Source: JBICHN01 sp043101845 (GTDB lineage: Bacteria; Planctomycetota; Phycisphaerae; Phycisphaerales; UBA5793). From it: a stretch of DNA of 64,000 nt. Of the stretch, positions 34,687-44,182 are shown one piece after another; position 1 is the first letter of the stretch, and each line of letters begins with the position of its first letter. Both the position numbers and the translations under genes were made by a program. The stretch spans positions 1 through 64,000 of the forward strand of contig JBICHN010000001.1 in assembly GCA_043101845.1 (NCBI GenBank), in the 5' to 3' direction. Below the pieces are notes generated by a model that saw only the letters and a list, made by a program, of their open reading frames with translations, searched no databases and was not told the origin of the DNA.

Positions 34687-35315
34687 AAGGGCGCCGGCGA
34701 GTCGACCGCGACCCGTTCTCCGTCGCCGGGATCAGTCACGACGAGTCGAGTCGCGTGGAGAAGCATCCGATCCGCCGCGACGCGAGCGTCTTCATCGGCG
34801 TAGAGCGAATCGCCCAGAATCGGATGACCGAGCGCCGCGAGATGCACACGAAGCTGGTGCGACCGACCCGTGTGCGGCCGAAGCCGGAGACGCGTGCGTT
34901 CCGACTCGCGATCGATCACTTCCCATCGGGTGAGCGCGGCCTTTCCGTGCTCGTGATCGATAATCTGGATCGGCCGGCGCTCGATGTCCGCCCGCATTGG
35001 AAGATCGATGGTCCCCTCTTCGGCTTCCATCCGCCCGGCGACGATTGCCTCATACTCCTTCTCAGGTCCACGCTCGCGGAACTGTCGCGAGAGCATGCGA
35101 TGGGCGTCCGGATCGAGCGCGACGAGCATGACGCCGCTCGTTTCCTGATCGAGGCGATGCGTCTCCCGCGCCCAGCCGAACCGCGCCGCGACGCGGGCGA
35201 CCACGCAGTCCGCCTTGTCGGCGCCCTTGCCGGGAACGGAGAGCAGACCCGCCGGCTTATTGATCCAGACGAGGCGCGTCGTCGCGTACAAGATTTCCAG
35301 TCGCCGGCTGGTCAT
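34683..35315 (-). CDS. RluA-family pseudouridine synthase
   Basis: 210 residues, short for the family because there is no S4 domain. Catalytic aspartate Asp56 in THRLDQETSGVML. Other motifs: INKPAGLLSVPGKG, GRSHQLRVHLAALGHPILGD and LLHATRL. Such single-domain members modify rRNA or tRNA uridines (RluA- or TruC-like); the target cannot be told from sequence. Convergent with the VWA gene. Confidence 0.9.
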   Translation of the reverse strand: MTSRRLEILYATTRLVWINKPAGLLSVPGKGADKADCVVARVAARFGWARETHRLDQETSGVMLVALDPDAHRMLSRQFRERGPEKEYEAIVAGRMEAEEGTIDLPMRADIERRPIQIIDHEHGKAALTRWEVIDRESERTRLRLRPHTGRSHQLRVHLAALGHPILGDSLYADEDARVAADRMLLHATRLVVTDPGDGERVAVDSPAPF

Positions 35316-35441
35316 TGGGGGTTCTCTTGGAGTCGATGCGTCGACTCAAGGGGCTACACTAGTCCCGGCGCACTGCATCCGCACCCGCTGCGAAGACCGT
35401 CCCGGCGTCGGGGACGGCTTCCTCGAAACGAGTTCAAATCA

Positions 35442-36680
35442 ATGTCCATGGCCCTTCGAATGTCGACGGCCGCCCTCGGGGCGCTCTCCATTCTTCTCGC
35501 TGCGAGTTGTGCGAACGCTCAGCCGCATGGCGTCGCGAACGAACCGTTGGACCCGATCGACTGGAGGGAAGGCGAAGCCGGCATTCTCGATCGCCATGTG
35601 CAGTTGACCTTCGAGGAGGACTGGCTCAAGGCCGGCGAGGCGTACTTCAATCCAAACGGGGACTGGATCATCTTTCAGGCGATTCCCCAGCCGGCTCCGG
35701 GTGAGGCGCCTGATCGCTTTTACTCGATGTATGTGGCGCCGCTCGAATTCGACGACGGTCGACCGGTGGGCATCGGGGAACCCATTCGCGTGAGCCCGCC
35801 CGGCTCGGCGAATACCTGTGGCTTCTTCCATCCGCTCGAGGCTGATCGCATCATCTTCGGATCGACGATGGGCGAGCCGTCGCCGTCGGCGCCTCCGGGA
35901 TTCCAGCGCGAAAGCTCGCAATATGTGTGGATGTTCCCGCCGGAGATGGAGGTCGTAAGTTGTCGCGTTCCGGCGATCTCCGGCGATCCGGACACGCCGC
36001 CGACCGAACTCACGCCGATCACCGACAACCCGACCTACGACGCGGAATGTGTCTACAGCCCGGACGGGCGACACCTTCTCTATTGCTCGCTCCAGTCCGG
36101 CGCTCAGCTTGGCGACCTTTATGTCATCGACACCGCGACGGGCGAATCGACTCCGCTCGTGACCGCGGCCGGTTACGATGGCGGCCCATTCTTCAGCCCC
36201 GACGGCACGCGCATCTGCTACCGTTCCGATCGCGACGGATCGAACCTTCTGCAGATCTTCGTCTCCGAACTCGAGTTCAACGATCGCGGCCAGGTGACCG
36301 GTGTCGCGCGCGAGTTCCAGCTCACGAACGATCAGAATGTGAACTGGGCGCCCTACTGGCATCCGGGCGGGAAGCATCTCGTGTACGCCACGAGCGCGGT
36401 GAGCCATCGGAACTATGAGGTCTTCATTGTCGACGCGGCGCCCGGAGATCCGAACTCGTGGGGTGAGGCGGCGCGGTACGGTTCGAACCAGCGGCGCGTG
36501 ACGACCGCGAACGGATTCGACGGCCTGCCGGTCTTCAGTCCGGACGGTCGCTACATGATGTGGACGAGCCAGCGCACCGACGATCCGGCGGGGAAGGGCT
36601 CGAGTCAGCTCTGGCTCGCGGATTTCGTGATGGAGCTCGACCCGCCGCGTTCGGTTTCGTCGTCGCACGGCTCACGCTGA
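35442..36680 (+). CDS. Exported WD40-like (PD40/TolB-type) beta-propeller protein
   Basis: 412 residues with a signal peptide (STAALGALSILLAASCANA); Cys23 could be a lipidation site, though ASC is not an ideal lipobox. Repeats with the PD40 pattern are easy to see: YSPDGRHLLYCSL, FSPDGTRICYRSDRDGSN, HPGGKHLVYATSAV and FSPDGRYMMWTSQR, consistent with a six-bladed TolB-like propeller. The final strand is LWLADFVMEL. Probably periplasmic; partner unknown, and no tol-pal genes are near. Three in-frame ATGs lie close together (35442, 35448, 35460); I used the first. Confidence 0.82.
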   Translation: MSMALRMSTAALGALSILLAASCANAQPHGVANEPLDPIDWREGEAGILDRHVQLTFEEDWLKAGEAYFNPNGDWIIFQAIPQPAPGEAPDRFYSMYVAPLEFDDGRPVGIGEPIRVSPPGSANTCGFFHPLEADRIIFGSTMGEPSPSAPPGFQRESSQYVWMFPPEMEVVSCRVPAISGDPDTPPTELTPITDNPTYDAECVYSPDGRHLLYCSLQSGAQLGDLYVIDTATGESTPLVTAAGYDGGPFFSPDGTRICYRSDRDGSNLLQIFVSELEFNDRGQVTGVAREFQLTNDQNVNWAPYWHPGGKHLVYATSAVSHRNYEVFIVDAAPGDPNSWGEAARYGSNQRRVTTANGFDGLPVFSPDGRYMMWTSQRTDDPAGKGSSQLWLADFVMELDPPRSVSSSHGSR

Positions 36681-36704
36681 CGCGATTCCCGGTACCATCT
36701 CCGC

Positions 36705-38813
36705 ATGACGATCGGACGCGACCGAACCGACGCGAAGAGCGCCATCTCGAATCGGAACACCCTGCTCGTCGGGGTGACCGGCGCGGGCGCCGCGTTGGGG
36801 GGTATCGCTTTTCTCACCCGACCGTCGCTTTCACTCTTCGAAACAAACGCGTTGAGCGGCTTCGCCTTCGTCGCGTTGACGGAATCGTGGGCGGCGATCG
36901 TCTGGCTCATCGCGGCCCTGGGTTTCGGCCGCGCGATTGAGCGCGGCCTCGTCAAGGCGGCCCCACTCTGGCGTACACCGGTCGAATGGTCACTCGGCGT
37001 CGCCTTCCTGTTGTGGCTCGATCATCTTCTCGGCGCCGCCGGCGTCCTGACGACTCGGTATGGCGCCACCGCCTGGGTGATCGACGCGGTCGGGGTCACG
37101 CTGCTTCTCCTTGTTCGCGGTCGAGACGATGAAGACGCGGGTCCATCCGACGCTGACGGCCTTCCGTTGACCTGGCTCGCCGCGGCGCCGGGGATCGCCG
37201 TTCTTCTCGTCGCCGCGTCGAGCGCGCCCGGGTGGCTCTGGCTCAGCGAAGCCCACGGCTACGACACGCTGAGCTATCACCTGCAACTACCGAAGGAATG
37301 GCTCGAGCTCGGTCGGATCGAGCCGCTCGAACACAATGTCTACAGCTTTCTCCCCTCGTATGTCGAAGCGGCGTACCTTCATCTTGGCGTTCAGTTCGAG
37401 CCGTGGAGGGGTTCATATCTGAACGGAGTCGTGCGTGGCGCGCTCGCCTGCCAGTGGTGGCATGCGTTGATCACGCTCGTCGCCGCGTGGTCTCTCCATC
37501 GCGTCGTATACGGACTGACCCGTGACGCGCGGCTCGGCGGCGCCGCGGGCGCCCTCTTTCTCTGCACGCCCTGGGTCATCGTCACCGGGTCGATGGCGTA
37601 CAACGAGTCGGCGGTCGCGCTCATGCTCATCGGCGGACTCGCGATGCTCTGGTCGAGAGAATCTCTCCGGCCGCGTGATCTCTTCGCAATTGGAGTCCTC
37701 GCCGGCGCGGCATGCGGCGCGAAATTGACGAGCGTCGCGTTCGTCGCGGCGCCGATCGGAGTGCTCGCGGTTCTGCGAGCGTCGCGCGGACATCGTCTCG
37801 GCGGAACGATCGCCGGACTGCTCGCCGGCGCCATCATGCTCGCGCCATACCTCATCCGAAACGCGATTCACGCGGGAGGCAACCCGCTGTTCCCCTTCGT
37901 CGCCGAATGGTTCGGATCGGCGCACTGGAGCGACGAACAGGTCGAGCGATGGAACCGGGCGCATGCGCCGGATCGCTCGTGGCTCAGTCGGCCAGCTCGG
38001 TTCGTCGAGGTCGCTCTGATCCATGGCCAATGGGCGGGCCTCTGGATTCTGGGGGCCGCGGGCGTCGCGGTCGCCGGGGTATTGAGGCGGCGTCGAGCCG
38101 TCATCGAGACCGCCGTTTTGCTCGTGATCATCGTCGTCGTCTGGTCGGCGGGGACCCATCTGCAAAGCCGCTTCCTGCTCCCCGCGGCGCCGCTCCTCGT
38201 CATCGGCGCAATCTTCGGACTCGAGGCGTGGCCCGGCGAGCGGCGTCGGAGTTCGCAACATCTCGCGCCCGCCATCGCGGTCGCCGGCGCGTTCATGCTC
38301 GGACTCTGGTCGGTCGCGCTCTTCCATCGTGAACGGGGTGGCGCGCCGGCGTCGTATGTGGACGGGCTTGCGCTCATGAGCGGTGAACTCTTCGCCGGCG
38401 CCCGAAGCATCGAGTCGGCGACCGCGCTTCAGACGCATCCGTTCGCATTCGTCAACCATCGGCTCCCCGAAGACGCGGGTGGGCTCTACCTGCTCGGTGA
38501 CGCGACCGCGTTCTATCTCGCTCGCCCGATTCTCTATCACACCACCTGGGATCGGGCGCCCCTGGGCGAGGCGATCCGGACCACCCAGTCCGACGATCCC
38601 CGCGCGTGGTCACGCGAGTTGAAATCGCGCGGCGTCGAATTCATCCTCATCAACTTCGCGGAACTCGCCCGGCTCATCGAGACCGACGACTGGTACGATC
38701 CGGAAGTGACACGCGAACGGGTCGCGGCCCTCGCCATCGAAGCGGGCGAACCGCTCGGCGCCTGGCCCATCGATGCGGAGGATCCGGCGCGATTGCTCAT
38801 CCGATTGAAGTAG
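36705..38813 (+). CDS. Polytopic membrane protein, GT-C glycosyltransferase-like
   Basis: 702 residues with a dozen or so membrane helices over about 20-525 and a C-terminal soluble domain of about 170 residues. After the first helices a loop carries SEAHGYDTLSYHLQLPKEWLELG, the acidic loop pattern of GT-C (PMT/ArnT-like) enzymes that use polyprenyl-phosphate sugars. LRPRDLFAIGVLAGAACGAKLTSV is also typical. The sugar and acceptor are unknown. Starts 24 bp after the propeller gene, same strand. Confidence 0.75.
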   Translation: MTIGRDRTDAKSAISNRNTLLVGVTGAGAALGGIAFLTRPSLSLFETNALSGFAFVALTESWAAIVWLIAALGFGRAIERGLVKAAPLWRTPVEWSLGVAFLLWLDHLLGAAGVLTTRYGATAWVIDAVGVTLLLLVRGRDDEDAGPSDADGLPLTWLAAAPGIAVLLVAASSAPGWLWLSEAHGYDTLSYHLQLPKEWLELGRIEPLEHNVYSFLPSYVEAAYLHLGVQFEPWRGSYLNGVVRGALACQWWHALITLVAAWSLHRVVYGLTRDARLGGAAGALFLCTPWVIVTGSMAYNESAVALMLIGGLAMLWSRESLRPRDLFAIGVLAGAACGAKLTSVAFVAAPIGVLAVLRASRGHRLGGTIAGLLAGAIMLAPYLIRNAIHAGGNPLFPFVAEWFGSAHWSDEQVERWNRAHAPDRSWLSRPARFVEVALIHGQWAGLWILGAAGVAVAGVLRRRRAVIETAVLLVIIVVVWSAGTHLQSRFLLPAAPLLVIGAIFGLEAWPGERRRSSQHLAPAIAVAGAFMLGLWSVALFHRERGGAPASYVDGLALMSGELFAGARSIESATALQTHPFAFVNHRLPEDAGGLYLLGDATAFYLARPILYHTTWDRAPLGEAIRTTQSDDPRAWSRELKSRGVEFILINFAELARLIETDDWYDPEVTRERVAALAIEAGEPLGAWPIDAEDPARLLIRLK

Positions 38814-38835
38814 ATCCGCGGAGAGCCGGACGACG

Positions 38836-39468
38836 ATGAAGACACTTCTGATCGCGACATCGAACCCGCACAAGGTCGACGAAATCCGGGCCGTCCTCGC
38901 TCCGCTCGGTTTTCAGATTCTGAGTCTCGACGCGCTCGGCCACGATCTCGAAGAACCCGAAGAAGACGGCGCCACCTTCGAGGCGAACGCGCAAATCAAG
39001 GCTCGCTATTACGCGAACGCGACGGGTCGCGTCTGTCTCGCCGATGACAGTGGCCTCGAGGTCGATGCGCTCGGCGGGGCGCCCGGCGTGCTCAGCGCAC
39101 GCTATGCGGGAACGGGTCGCACTCGCGCCGAACGCGACGAAGCGAATAATCTCAAGCTCCTCAAGGCGCTTCACGGCGTCCCGGACGAGAAGCGGCAGGC
39201 GCGTTTCGTCTGCGCCATGTGTGTCGCGTCGCCGGACGGTGAGATCCTCGCTGAGACGCGAGGGGAATTCCCCGGTGTCATCGGGCATGAACCGAAAGGC
39301 GTCAACGGATTCGGCTACGACCCCCTGCTCTACCTTCTCGACGCGCGGCGTACGAGCGCCGAACTCCCGCCCGATGAGAAGAACGCGCGGTCGCACCGCG
39401 GGCAGGCGTCGCGCCTGATGGCCGCGAAACTGCGCGAACTTCAGGCCGCGTCGGTGTGGCCGACGTGA
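38836..39468 (+). CDS. rdgB: XTP/dITP pyrophosphatase (RdgB/HAM1)
   Basis: 210 residues. House-cleaning hydrolase of non-canonical purine nucleotides. Motifs: IATSNPHKVDEIRAVLAPL near the N-terminus, CLADDSGLEVDALGGAPGV with the catalytic aspartates, SARYAGTGRTRAERDEANN, GVNGFGYDPLLYL and SHRGQASRLM. Twenty-two bases after the membrane-protein gene and immediately convergent with the large exported protein gene. Confidence 0.95.
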   Translation: MKTLLIATSNPHKVDEIRAVLAPLGFQILSLDALGHDLEEPEEDGATFEANAQIKARYYANATGRVCLADDSGLEVDALGGAPGVLSARYAGTGRTRAERDEANNLKLLKALHGVPDEKRQARFVCAMCVASPDGEILAETRGEFPGVIGHEPKGVNGFGYDPLLYLLDARRTSAELPPDEKNARSHRGQASRLMAAKLRELQAASVWPT

Positions 39469-42252
39469 TTACTCGTTTCGTTTGAGAACCACCCGTGCGC
39501 GGAGGTTGTCGCCTTCGAGTGTCACGCCGAAGCGAGCCGATCGCACGCCGGTCATCGCTTCGATATTCGCAGGGTCGGGTTTTGGATCGGCCGGATGGCC
39601 GTACACCGTCGACTCCATGGTCTGGTCCTTCTCGTTCCAGACGAAGTCGCCGCCGGCCGGACAGACGAGCCGCACCTTCCACCAGCGCTCGTGGACCTCG
39701 ACCGGATCCTGATCGGGGAAGAGACGCTTCCATTCGTTCAGGATCGGCAGCGCCGCCCATGCGCGGCCGCGCAGTCGGGCGTGATAGTTGTCTCCGACGA
39801 GTGACTCGAACGCCTCGGCCCCGGCGGGCTCGAGTCGCAGCGCGAGGCTCTCGCCGAGCCAGTCGTGCGCCGGGTCTTCCTCCGACGGAGTTCCTGCCGC
39901 GCGGTCGAGCGCGCGACGCATCAACACTTCGCTGAGGGTGACGGTGAGGCCGTCCACCGTGGGCGCATAGCAGAGCATGAACTCTTCCTCGATGCCGGTC
40001 TGTGGCCCGGCGGCGCGGATCCGCGTGTAGCTCATGTCGCCGTGCGCGACCGATTCCCAGCGGAGGGTGTTCGGAGCCGTCTGATCAATGATCGCGCGAA
40101 ACCCGGTCAGGAATGCGGCGAGTTCAATACGATTCTCAACTTCGATGTGCATGGCGATCGGAACGCGCCACCACCGTTCGGTCAGGAACTCGAACGGCGC
40201 CTCGGCCGCGAAGACTTCGTCCCAGAACGGATCTCGATCGATGTAGATGGCGAGACTGTCTCCCATCCAGCCGAGCGGGTCGGGGCCGGAGCGGGCGCCC
40301 GGCCGGGCGTCGCGAATGAATCCGGCGATCGACCGCATGAGACCGGACTCGCGATTGAGCGCCATCACATAATGCGCGATCGCTTCGTCATGAGGATCGC
40401 CATCGCCCGGATCGATCGTGGCGCCGCGCGTGAGATCCACGAACTCCCCGTAGTCACCCGAGAGATTGATCGGCATGACCGACACATCGAGTTCGACTTC
40501 CGCGTCGTCGACGAACACCTGTACGGCGATGGGATCGAAGACTCGTCTCCACTGCAGCTCGTAGCCGCGCTTCCATTCGAGGTACGCGTTGAGTTCCGCC
40601 GTCGTGACGGCGTCGATCTCGAGTTCGACGATCGGCGTGAGGAAATCGAGCGTGTTGTACTCTGACGAATGAACACCGACCCGCGTCATTGAGAGTTCGC
40701 CGAGCAGATCGGTCGCGGACGCGGTCGCGGGAAACGGCGCCGGCGTGGCGCCTTCCCGGACGAGCCGCGGAAGCGCCGAGGCCTGGAATTCGGACAGAAG
40801 GGCCGCGGCGCGAATACGCCGCGAGGCGCCGATGCGCCATTCCGGGCTGCACCATCGGCGGATGGTCGCGTCGGTCAGAACAAGAAACGCCGTTTCCTTC
40901 GTGTCAGCGCTCGGCGCGAATGGATATCGCGTCCGGAAGAACACAAACTCGGGAGACTCATGCAGTGTGGGAACGGCTCCCGTATGCGCCGCGACGAGTC
41001 GCTCGAGCTGCGCGATGCTGTTCGATACGACGACGATCGATCCGAGCGTCGCCTGATACGAGCTGATCGTGCGCGTCTCGTCAGCGATGCCCTCCCACGA
41101 GACACCGCCGATACTCCCACTCGATTCGACCACAGCCTCGTTCATCGCGGCATGGCGCCATCCGCGGACGAGTTCACCGAGCGCGTCCGCGTCGACCGCG
41201 TCGAAGAGGACCGCGACATCGGCGCCGGTACGGAGGTAGGGATCGGCGCCGGTGACCGCCACGGAATGAATGAGCCGCGGCCCGAGAGCGCGTGTGAGCG
41301 GGTTGAGCGCGACGCCGAGCTGCCGCTCGTAGCGACGACGGACGCCGGCATCCTCTGGTCGCGGCTCGAAGAGCCGCAGAAGCGGCGAACCGTATCGATC
41401 ACTCTCGTCGACGAGATTGACCAGCGCTTCGAAAGTCGGGAAGAACAACGCATGCTGATCTTCGGGAATGACGCGCGCGGTCGCGTCAAGCGTGGGTTCA
41501 GCTCCCGCGATGAGATCATCCCATTCCATCGCGCGGACCGTGACGCCTTCGATCGTGTTGATGTCGATCGTCCGCGGCCCGGCCTCGGCTTCGCGCTCGA
41601 GCATGCGGTCGAGCGCGAGGTTCTCGCTTACCGCGCGACCCCCGGTGAAGAGCGCGTAGGTGTCGTTCAGTTCGTCAGGACGGGTCCGAAATCTCGGCTG
41701 CTCGGGCTCGGCGTCGGGGGCCAAGCCCGCGCGTCGCGCCGCGTCGCGCATCTCGTGGCGGAACCAGGCGGCGCCGGACGCGTTGTGCCGCAGGTAGAAT
41801 GCGTAGGAACGCCATTTCGCTTCGTAGAATCGCGCTTCATCGGCGGGATCCGCGTCACCGAGTTCGTAAAGAAATCGAAGCGTGGTCATCTTCGACCAGT
41901 CCGAATTCGGCAGGTCGATCGCGACGCGAACCGTCGCTCCCGGCTCGGCCCGCAGCGCCAGACTCGACTCCTGCCGCCATTCCGCGACCGAACGCCACGG
42001 CCACGCGCCGGGCCAGTCGTCGAGTATGGCCTCGGACGCGCCGGCTTCAACTCGCACCCGAGGCTGCATCCACGGAAGAATCGCGTCGCGGCCCTGAATA
42101 TATCGCCACGACTCGTCCGGCCAGGTTCCGTCGACGAGTTCGAGCGCCTCAATCGGAACGACGAACGGCGCCGCCCTTTCCGCCGCAGACACAGTTGAAA
42201 CGAGAAGAATCGAGACAACGAACGCCACGGCGCACAGGCAGGTAGAACGCAT
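39469..42252 (-). CDS. Large exported protein of unknown function
   Basis: 927 residues; signal peptide about 1-24 (cleavage near VSAAER). ATG at 42252 has GGAG seven bases upstream; the frame is open to 42315 but without a better start. Residues about 330-470 show a pattern like DUF3352-type proteins (a VAVLFDAVDADALGELV strand-helix, then SIVVVSNSIAQLERLV, then LHESPEF). The rest is beta-rich with many tryptophans. It ends RARVVLKRNE. No enzyme signature. Planctomycete secreted proteins of this size are often of unknown function. Confidence 0.78.
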   Translation of the reverse strand: MRSTCLCAVAFVVSILLVSTVSAAERAAPFVVPIEALELVDGTWPDESWRYIQGRDAILPWMQPRVRVEAGASEAILDDWPGAWPWRSVAEWRQESSLALRAEPGATVRVAIDLPNSDWSKMTTLRFLYELGDADPADEARFYEAKWRSYAFYLRHNASGAAWFRHEMRDAARRAGLAPDAEPEQPRFRTRPDELNDTYALFTGGRAVSENLALDRMLEREAEAGPRTIDINTIEGVTVRAMEWDDLIAGAEPTLDATARVIPEDQHALFFPTFEALVNLVDESDRYGSPLLRLFEPRPEDAGVRRRYERQLGVALNPLTRALGPRLIHSVAVTGADPYLRTGADVAVLFDAVDADALGELVRGWRHAAMNEAVVESSGSIGGVSWEGIADETRTISSYQATLGSIVVVSNSIAQLERLVAAHTGAVPTLHESPEFVFFRTRYPFAPSADTKETAFLVLTDATIRRWCSPEWRIGASRRIRAAALLSEFQASALPRLVREGATPAPFPATASATDLLGELSMTRVGVHSSEYNTLDFLTPIVELEIDAVTTAELNAYLEWKRGYELQWRRVFDPIAVQVFVDDAEVELDVSVMPINLSGDYGEFVDLTRGATIDPGDGDPHDEAIAHYVMALNRESGLMRSIAGFIRDARPGARSGPDPLGWMGDSLAIYIDRDPFWDEVFAAEAPFEFLTERWWRVPIAMHIEVENRIELAAFLTGFRAIIDQTAPNTLRWESVAHGDMSYTRIRAAGPQTGIEEEFMLCYAPTVDGLTVTLSEVLMRRALDRAAGTPSEEDPAHDWLGESLALRLEPAGAEAFESLVGDNYHARLRGRAWAALPILNEWKRLFPDQDPVEVHERWWKVRLVCPAGGDFVWNEKDQTMESTVYGHPADPKPDPANIEAMTGVRSARFGVTLEGDNLRARVVLKRNE

Positions 42253-42298
42253 GTTGAGTCTCCGGGACGGACCCTGGGAGGATTGACTCGCCACTTCT

Positions 42299-42829
42299 CT
42301 ATCCTTCTCCTCCACCGCCCGTCCGTTTCATCGGAATCCTGGCGGATTCGCCGTCCTGACTGAACTTGAAGACGGTTCCCTTCGCGACACGCTCGTAGTC
42401 CTCTCGCGCGAGGATAAACGAATCGGTAAGCGATCCGGCGTTGAACGCGACGCGGTCGTTCTCGAAAACGGACGGGTCGATGTGGAGATTGAAGGCAAGC
42501 ACCGGCTCGCCGAACGGGGGGACACAACCGGGAACGAGTCCGGTGAGTTCGCGTAACTCATCGCGCGTCGCGAAGCGAATTCGCTGGGCGTTGCAGTGGC
42601 GACGAATCGCCTTCGAGTCGAGTTGACGATCCGCGCTGAGCACGAAGAGTCCGAAGTTCTCTTCCACTTTGAGCAGAAGCGCCTTGGCGCCGATCGAAAT
42701 CGGCTCGCCCCGCGCCGTGGCGGATTCTTCGCTTGTGCGCGTTGGCGCATGTTGGACATGGCGGTATGCGACGCCATGCGTCTCGAGCAGGGCGCGGAGC
42801 CGGTCGAAGACGGATCGGTCGTCGGACAT
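42299..42829 (-). CDS. YbaK/EbsC-type aminoacyl-tRNA deacylase
   Basis: 176 residues of the YbaK/ProX editing fold, which removes mischarged amino acids from tRNA. Seen: EESATARGEPISIGAKALLLK with the conserved lysine, RFATRDELRELTGLVPGCVPPFGEP (the G-x-VPPFG loop typical of the family), and FNAGSLTDSFILARED. I chose the ATG at 42829; an extension to 42874 is not homologous. Which amino acid is edited cannot be told. Confidence 0.87.
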   Translation of the reverse strand: MSDDRSVFDRLRALLETHGVAYRHVQHAPTRTSEESATARGEPISIGAKALLLKVEENFGLFVLSADRQLDSKAIRRHCNAQRIRFATRDELRELTGLVPGCVPPFGEPVLAFNLHIDPSVFENDRVAFNAGSLTDSFILAREDYERVAKGTVFKFSQDGESARIPMKRTGGGGEG

Positions 42830-42867
42830 GGCTCGATCGTAGGCGGGCGACTCCGGCGCAAAAACAA

Positions 42868-42901
42868 CGCCCACTCATCGTGGTGGGGCGATGAGTGGGC
42901 G
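42868..42901 (-). terminator. Strong intrinsic terminator after the mraZ region
   Basis: CGCCCACTCATCG and CGATGAGTGGGCG form a 13-bp perfect stem with an 8-base loop. On the minus strand it is followed by TTGTTTTTGC. It therefore ends leftward transcription arriving from mraZ, 490 bp upstream, before the YbaK-type gene. Confidence 0.9.
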
Positions 42902-43389
42902 CAAGGTGGAAAGGAGCGCCGGGCGTGCTTTTCGGCATGCGCCACGACCGTTGGTGCAGGCTGGCCCTCGTCGCGGGTTCCATGCGGCTGAGACCGCCTG
43001 TCGAAGAGTCCCGGTTCAATCAAGTTGTCGATCGCCGGCGTCGGAGTCGGAACGGACACAAAGCGATTCGATCGAAGCTACGGTCGAGCGACATCCGTGC
43101 GCTCTTCGTGACTCGTCCTTGAGTCACGGGTTCGTCCGTTCTGATACCTTCACCGTCGAGTGACGAGCGAGTCCGTTCGCCTCCTTCTTGACCTGACCCT
43201 GACTCCACACACGGGACGGTTCGGCCATCTCCTTCCATGGCCGCGACCGTTCCGTCCCAGACCCGAGGCGCGATCCATGCGCCTCACCTGACCATCAATC
43301 GACGATCGCCCGTTCCCGTTCAACCGTCGCGTCGCCTCCGGCTTCGGTCGACCCCTCAACTCCGACCGGAGCGCCGAGCGAACAATCCG
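42902..43389 (-). other. Hairpin-rich non-coding stretch between mraZ and a terminator
   Basis: 488 bp with no convincing coding frame. Three separate perfect or near-perfect hairpins: CGTGACTC with GAGTCACG (43107-43128), GGGACGG with CCGTCCC enclosing GGCCAT with ATGGCC (43213-43258), and GAGGCGC with GCGCCTC (43265-43285). On the minus strand the loop of the middle one shows GGAAGGAG. With the terminator at the left end this could be a structured RNA or an unusual mraZ 3' UTR. It has no RNase P RNA, tmRNA or SRP RNA signature that I can find. Confidence 0.4.
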
Positions 43390-43893
43390 TCATCCTTCTC
43401 CCGATCCCGACTCCGGCGCCGCGGCGCCGTTCGAATCGTTTCGTCTCCTCCGCGCGAACCGCTCAAACACCTCGGCCTGCTTTGCGAGGCGGTCTTCGAT
43501 CTCCGCCTCCCACTGCGCGGCGTCGCGAATCTGCAGGTGATCTCGAACGCCGATCAGCACGACCTTCTGCCCCTTCTTGAGCCCGCCCCGCTCGATCATC
43601 CGTTCCGGAATTCGCACCCGTCCCACCGAGTCGAAATCGAGCCGGGTGGAGAGTGGGAAGAAGAGTTGATCGAACTCCTGGACGGACTCGTCGGTCACGA
43701 GACCCTTCTCGAGTTGCGCGGCCAGTCGCTCGAACCCCTTCTCCGGATACAAACGCAGCTTCCGGTTGGACCCCAATGTGAGGTAGAAGGTCTCACCGTC
43801 CTCGACCGGGTTCATCCTCCGTTGAATGTCCGGCGGAATCGCCAATCGCCCTTTTGAGTCGATGGTGTATTCATGTTCGCCGGTGAAGAGCAC
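43390..43893 (-). CDS. mraZ: Transcriptional regulator MraZ
   Basis: 167 residues, two SpoVT/AbrB-like beta domains: FTGEHEYTIDSKGRLAIPPD (about 3-22) and PLSTRLDFDSVGRVRIPERM (about 80-99), each carrying the DxxGR motif. MraZ forms a ring that binds upstream repeats and controls the division/cell-wall cluster in other bacteria. Here the usual followers (rsmH, ftsL, ftsI, mur genes) are absent. GTG start at 43893 with GGAG ten bases upstream. The charged C-terminal tail (FARRRRNDSNGAAAP) is extra. Confidence 0.93.
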   Translation of the reverse strand: MLFTGEHEYTIDSKGRLAIPPDIQRRMNPVEDGETFYLTLGSNRKLRLYPEKGFERLAAQLEKGLVTDESVQEFDQLFFPLSTRLDFDSVGRVRIPERMIERGGLKKGQKVVLIGVRDHLQIRDAAQWEAEIEDRLAKQAEVFERFARRRRNDSNGAAAPESGSGEG

Positions 43894-44182
43894 GGAGAAG
43901 TGACTCCAGTCATATCGGACGCGGGTAAGTTAGCCCATTACTCCACACGATGCAACACAACCTCACCTCTTTCGACACAAATTCACCGAGTTTTTGGTCC
44001 GACCTCCCCACCGCTCTGCGCGCGGCGCTCGCTAATGAAGCGCAACCCAATACGCTGTCTAGACATGCGGCGATTCTGATCGCCCCGGGCGCTCTCCACA
44101 ATTGAGTAACTTGTTGTCCACAAGCAGTGCACAGGACGCCCCACTCATCCACCGCTAGACAGGCGGGGAAAGGGGCTCGCTC

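Noticed and set aside
43008..43020. A GGTTCAATC sequence resembling a tRNA T-loop
   Set aside because: The flanking bases do not pair to form a T-stem and no acceptor or anticodon arm can be built around it.
42902..43389. RNase P RNA or tmRNA downstream of mraZ
   Set aside because: Neither the GAAAGTCC-type core of RNase P RNA nor a tRNA-like CCA end is present on either strand.
44114..44122. TTGTCCACA, a high-GC-type DnaA box, with two more CCACA-like sites nearby, as a replication origin
   Set aside because: Only one good box, no AT-rich unwinding region, no dnaA, dnaN or gyrB nearby.
43894..44182. MraZ-binding TGGGN repeats upstream of mraZ
   Set aside because: TGGG-like sites are present but not with regular spacing, so autoregulation is not supported by the sequence. 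Nothing else is recognisable in this 289-bp gap.
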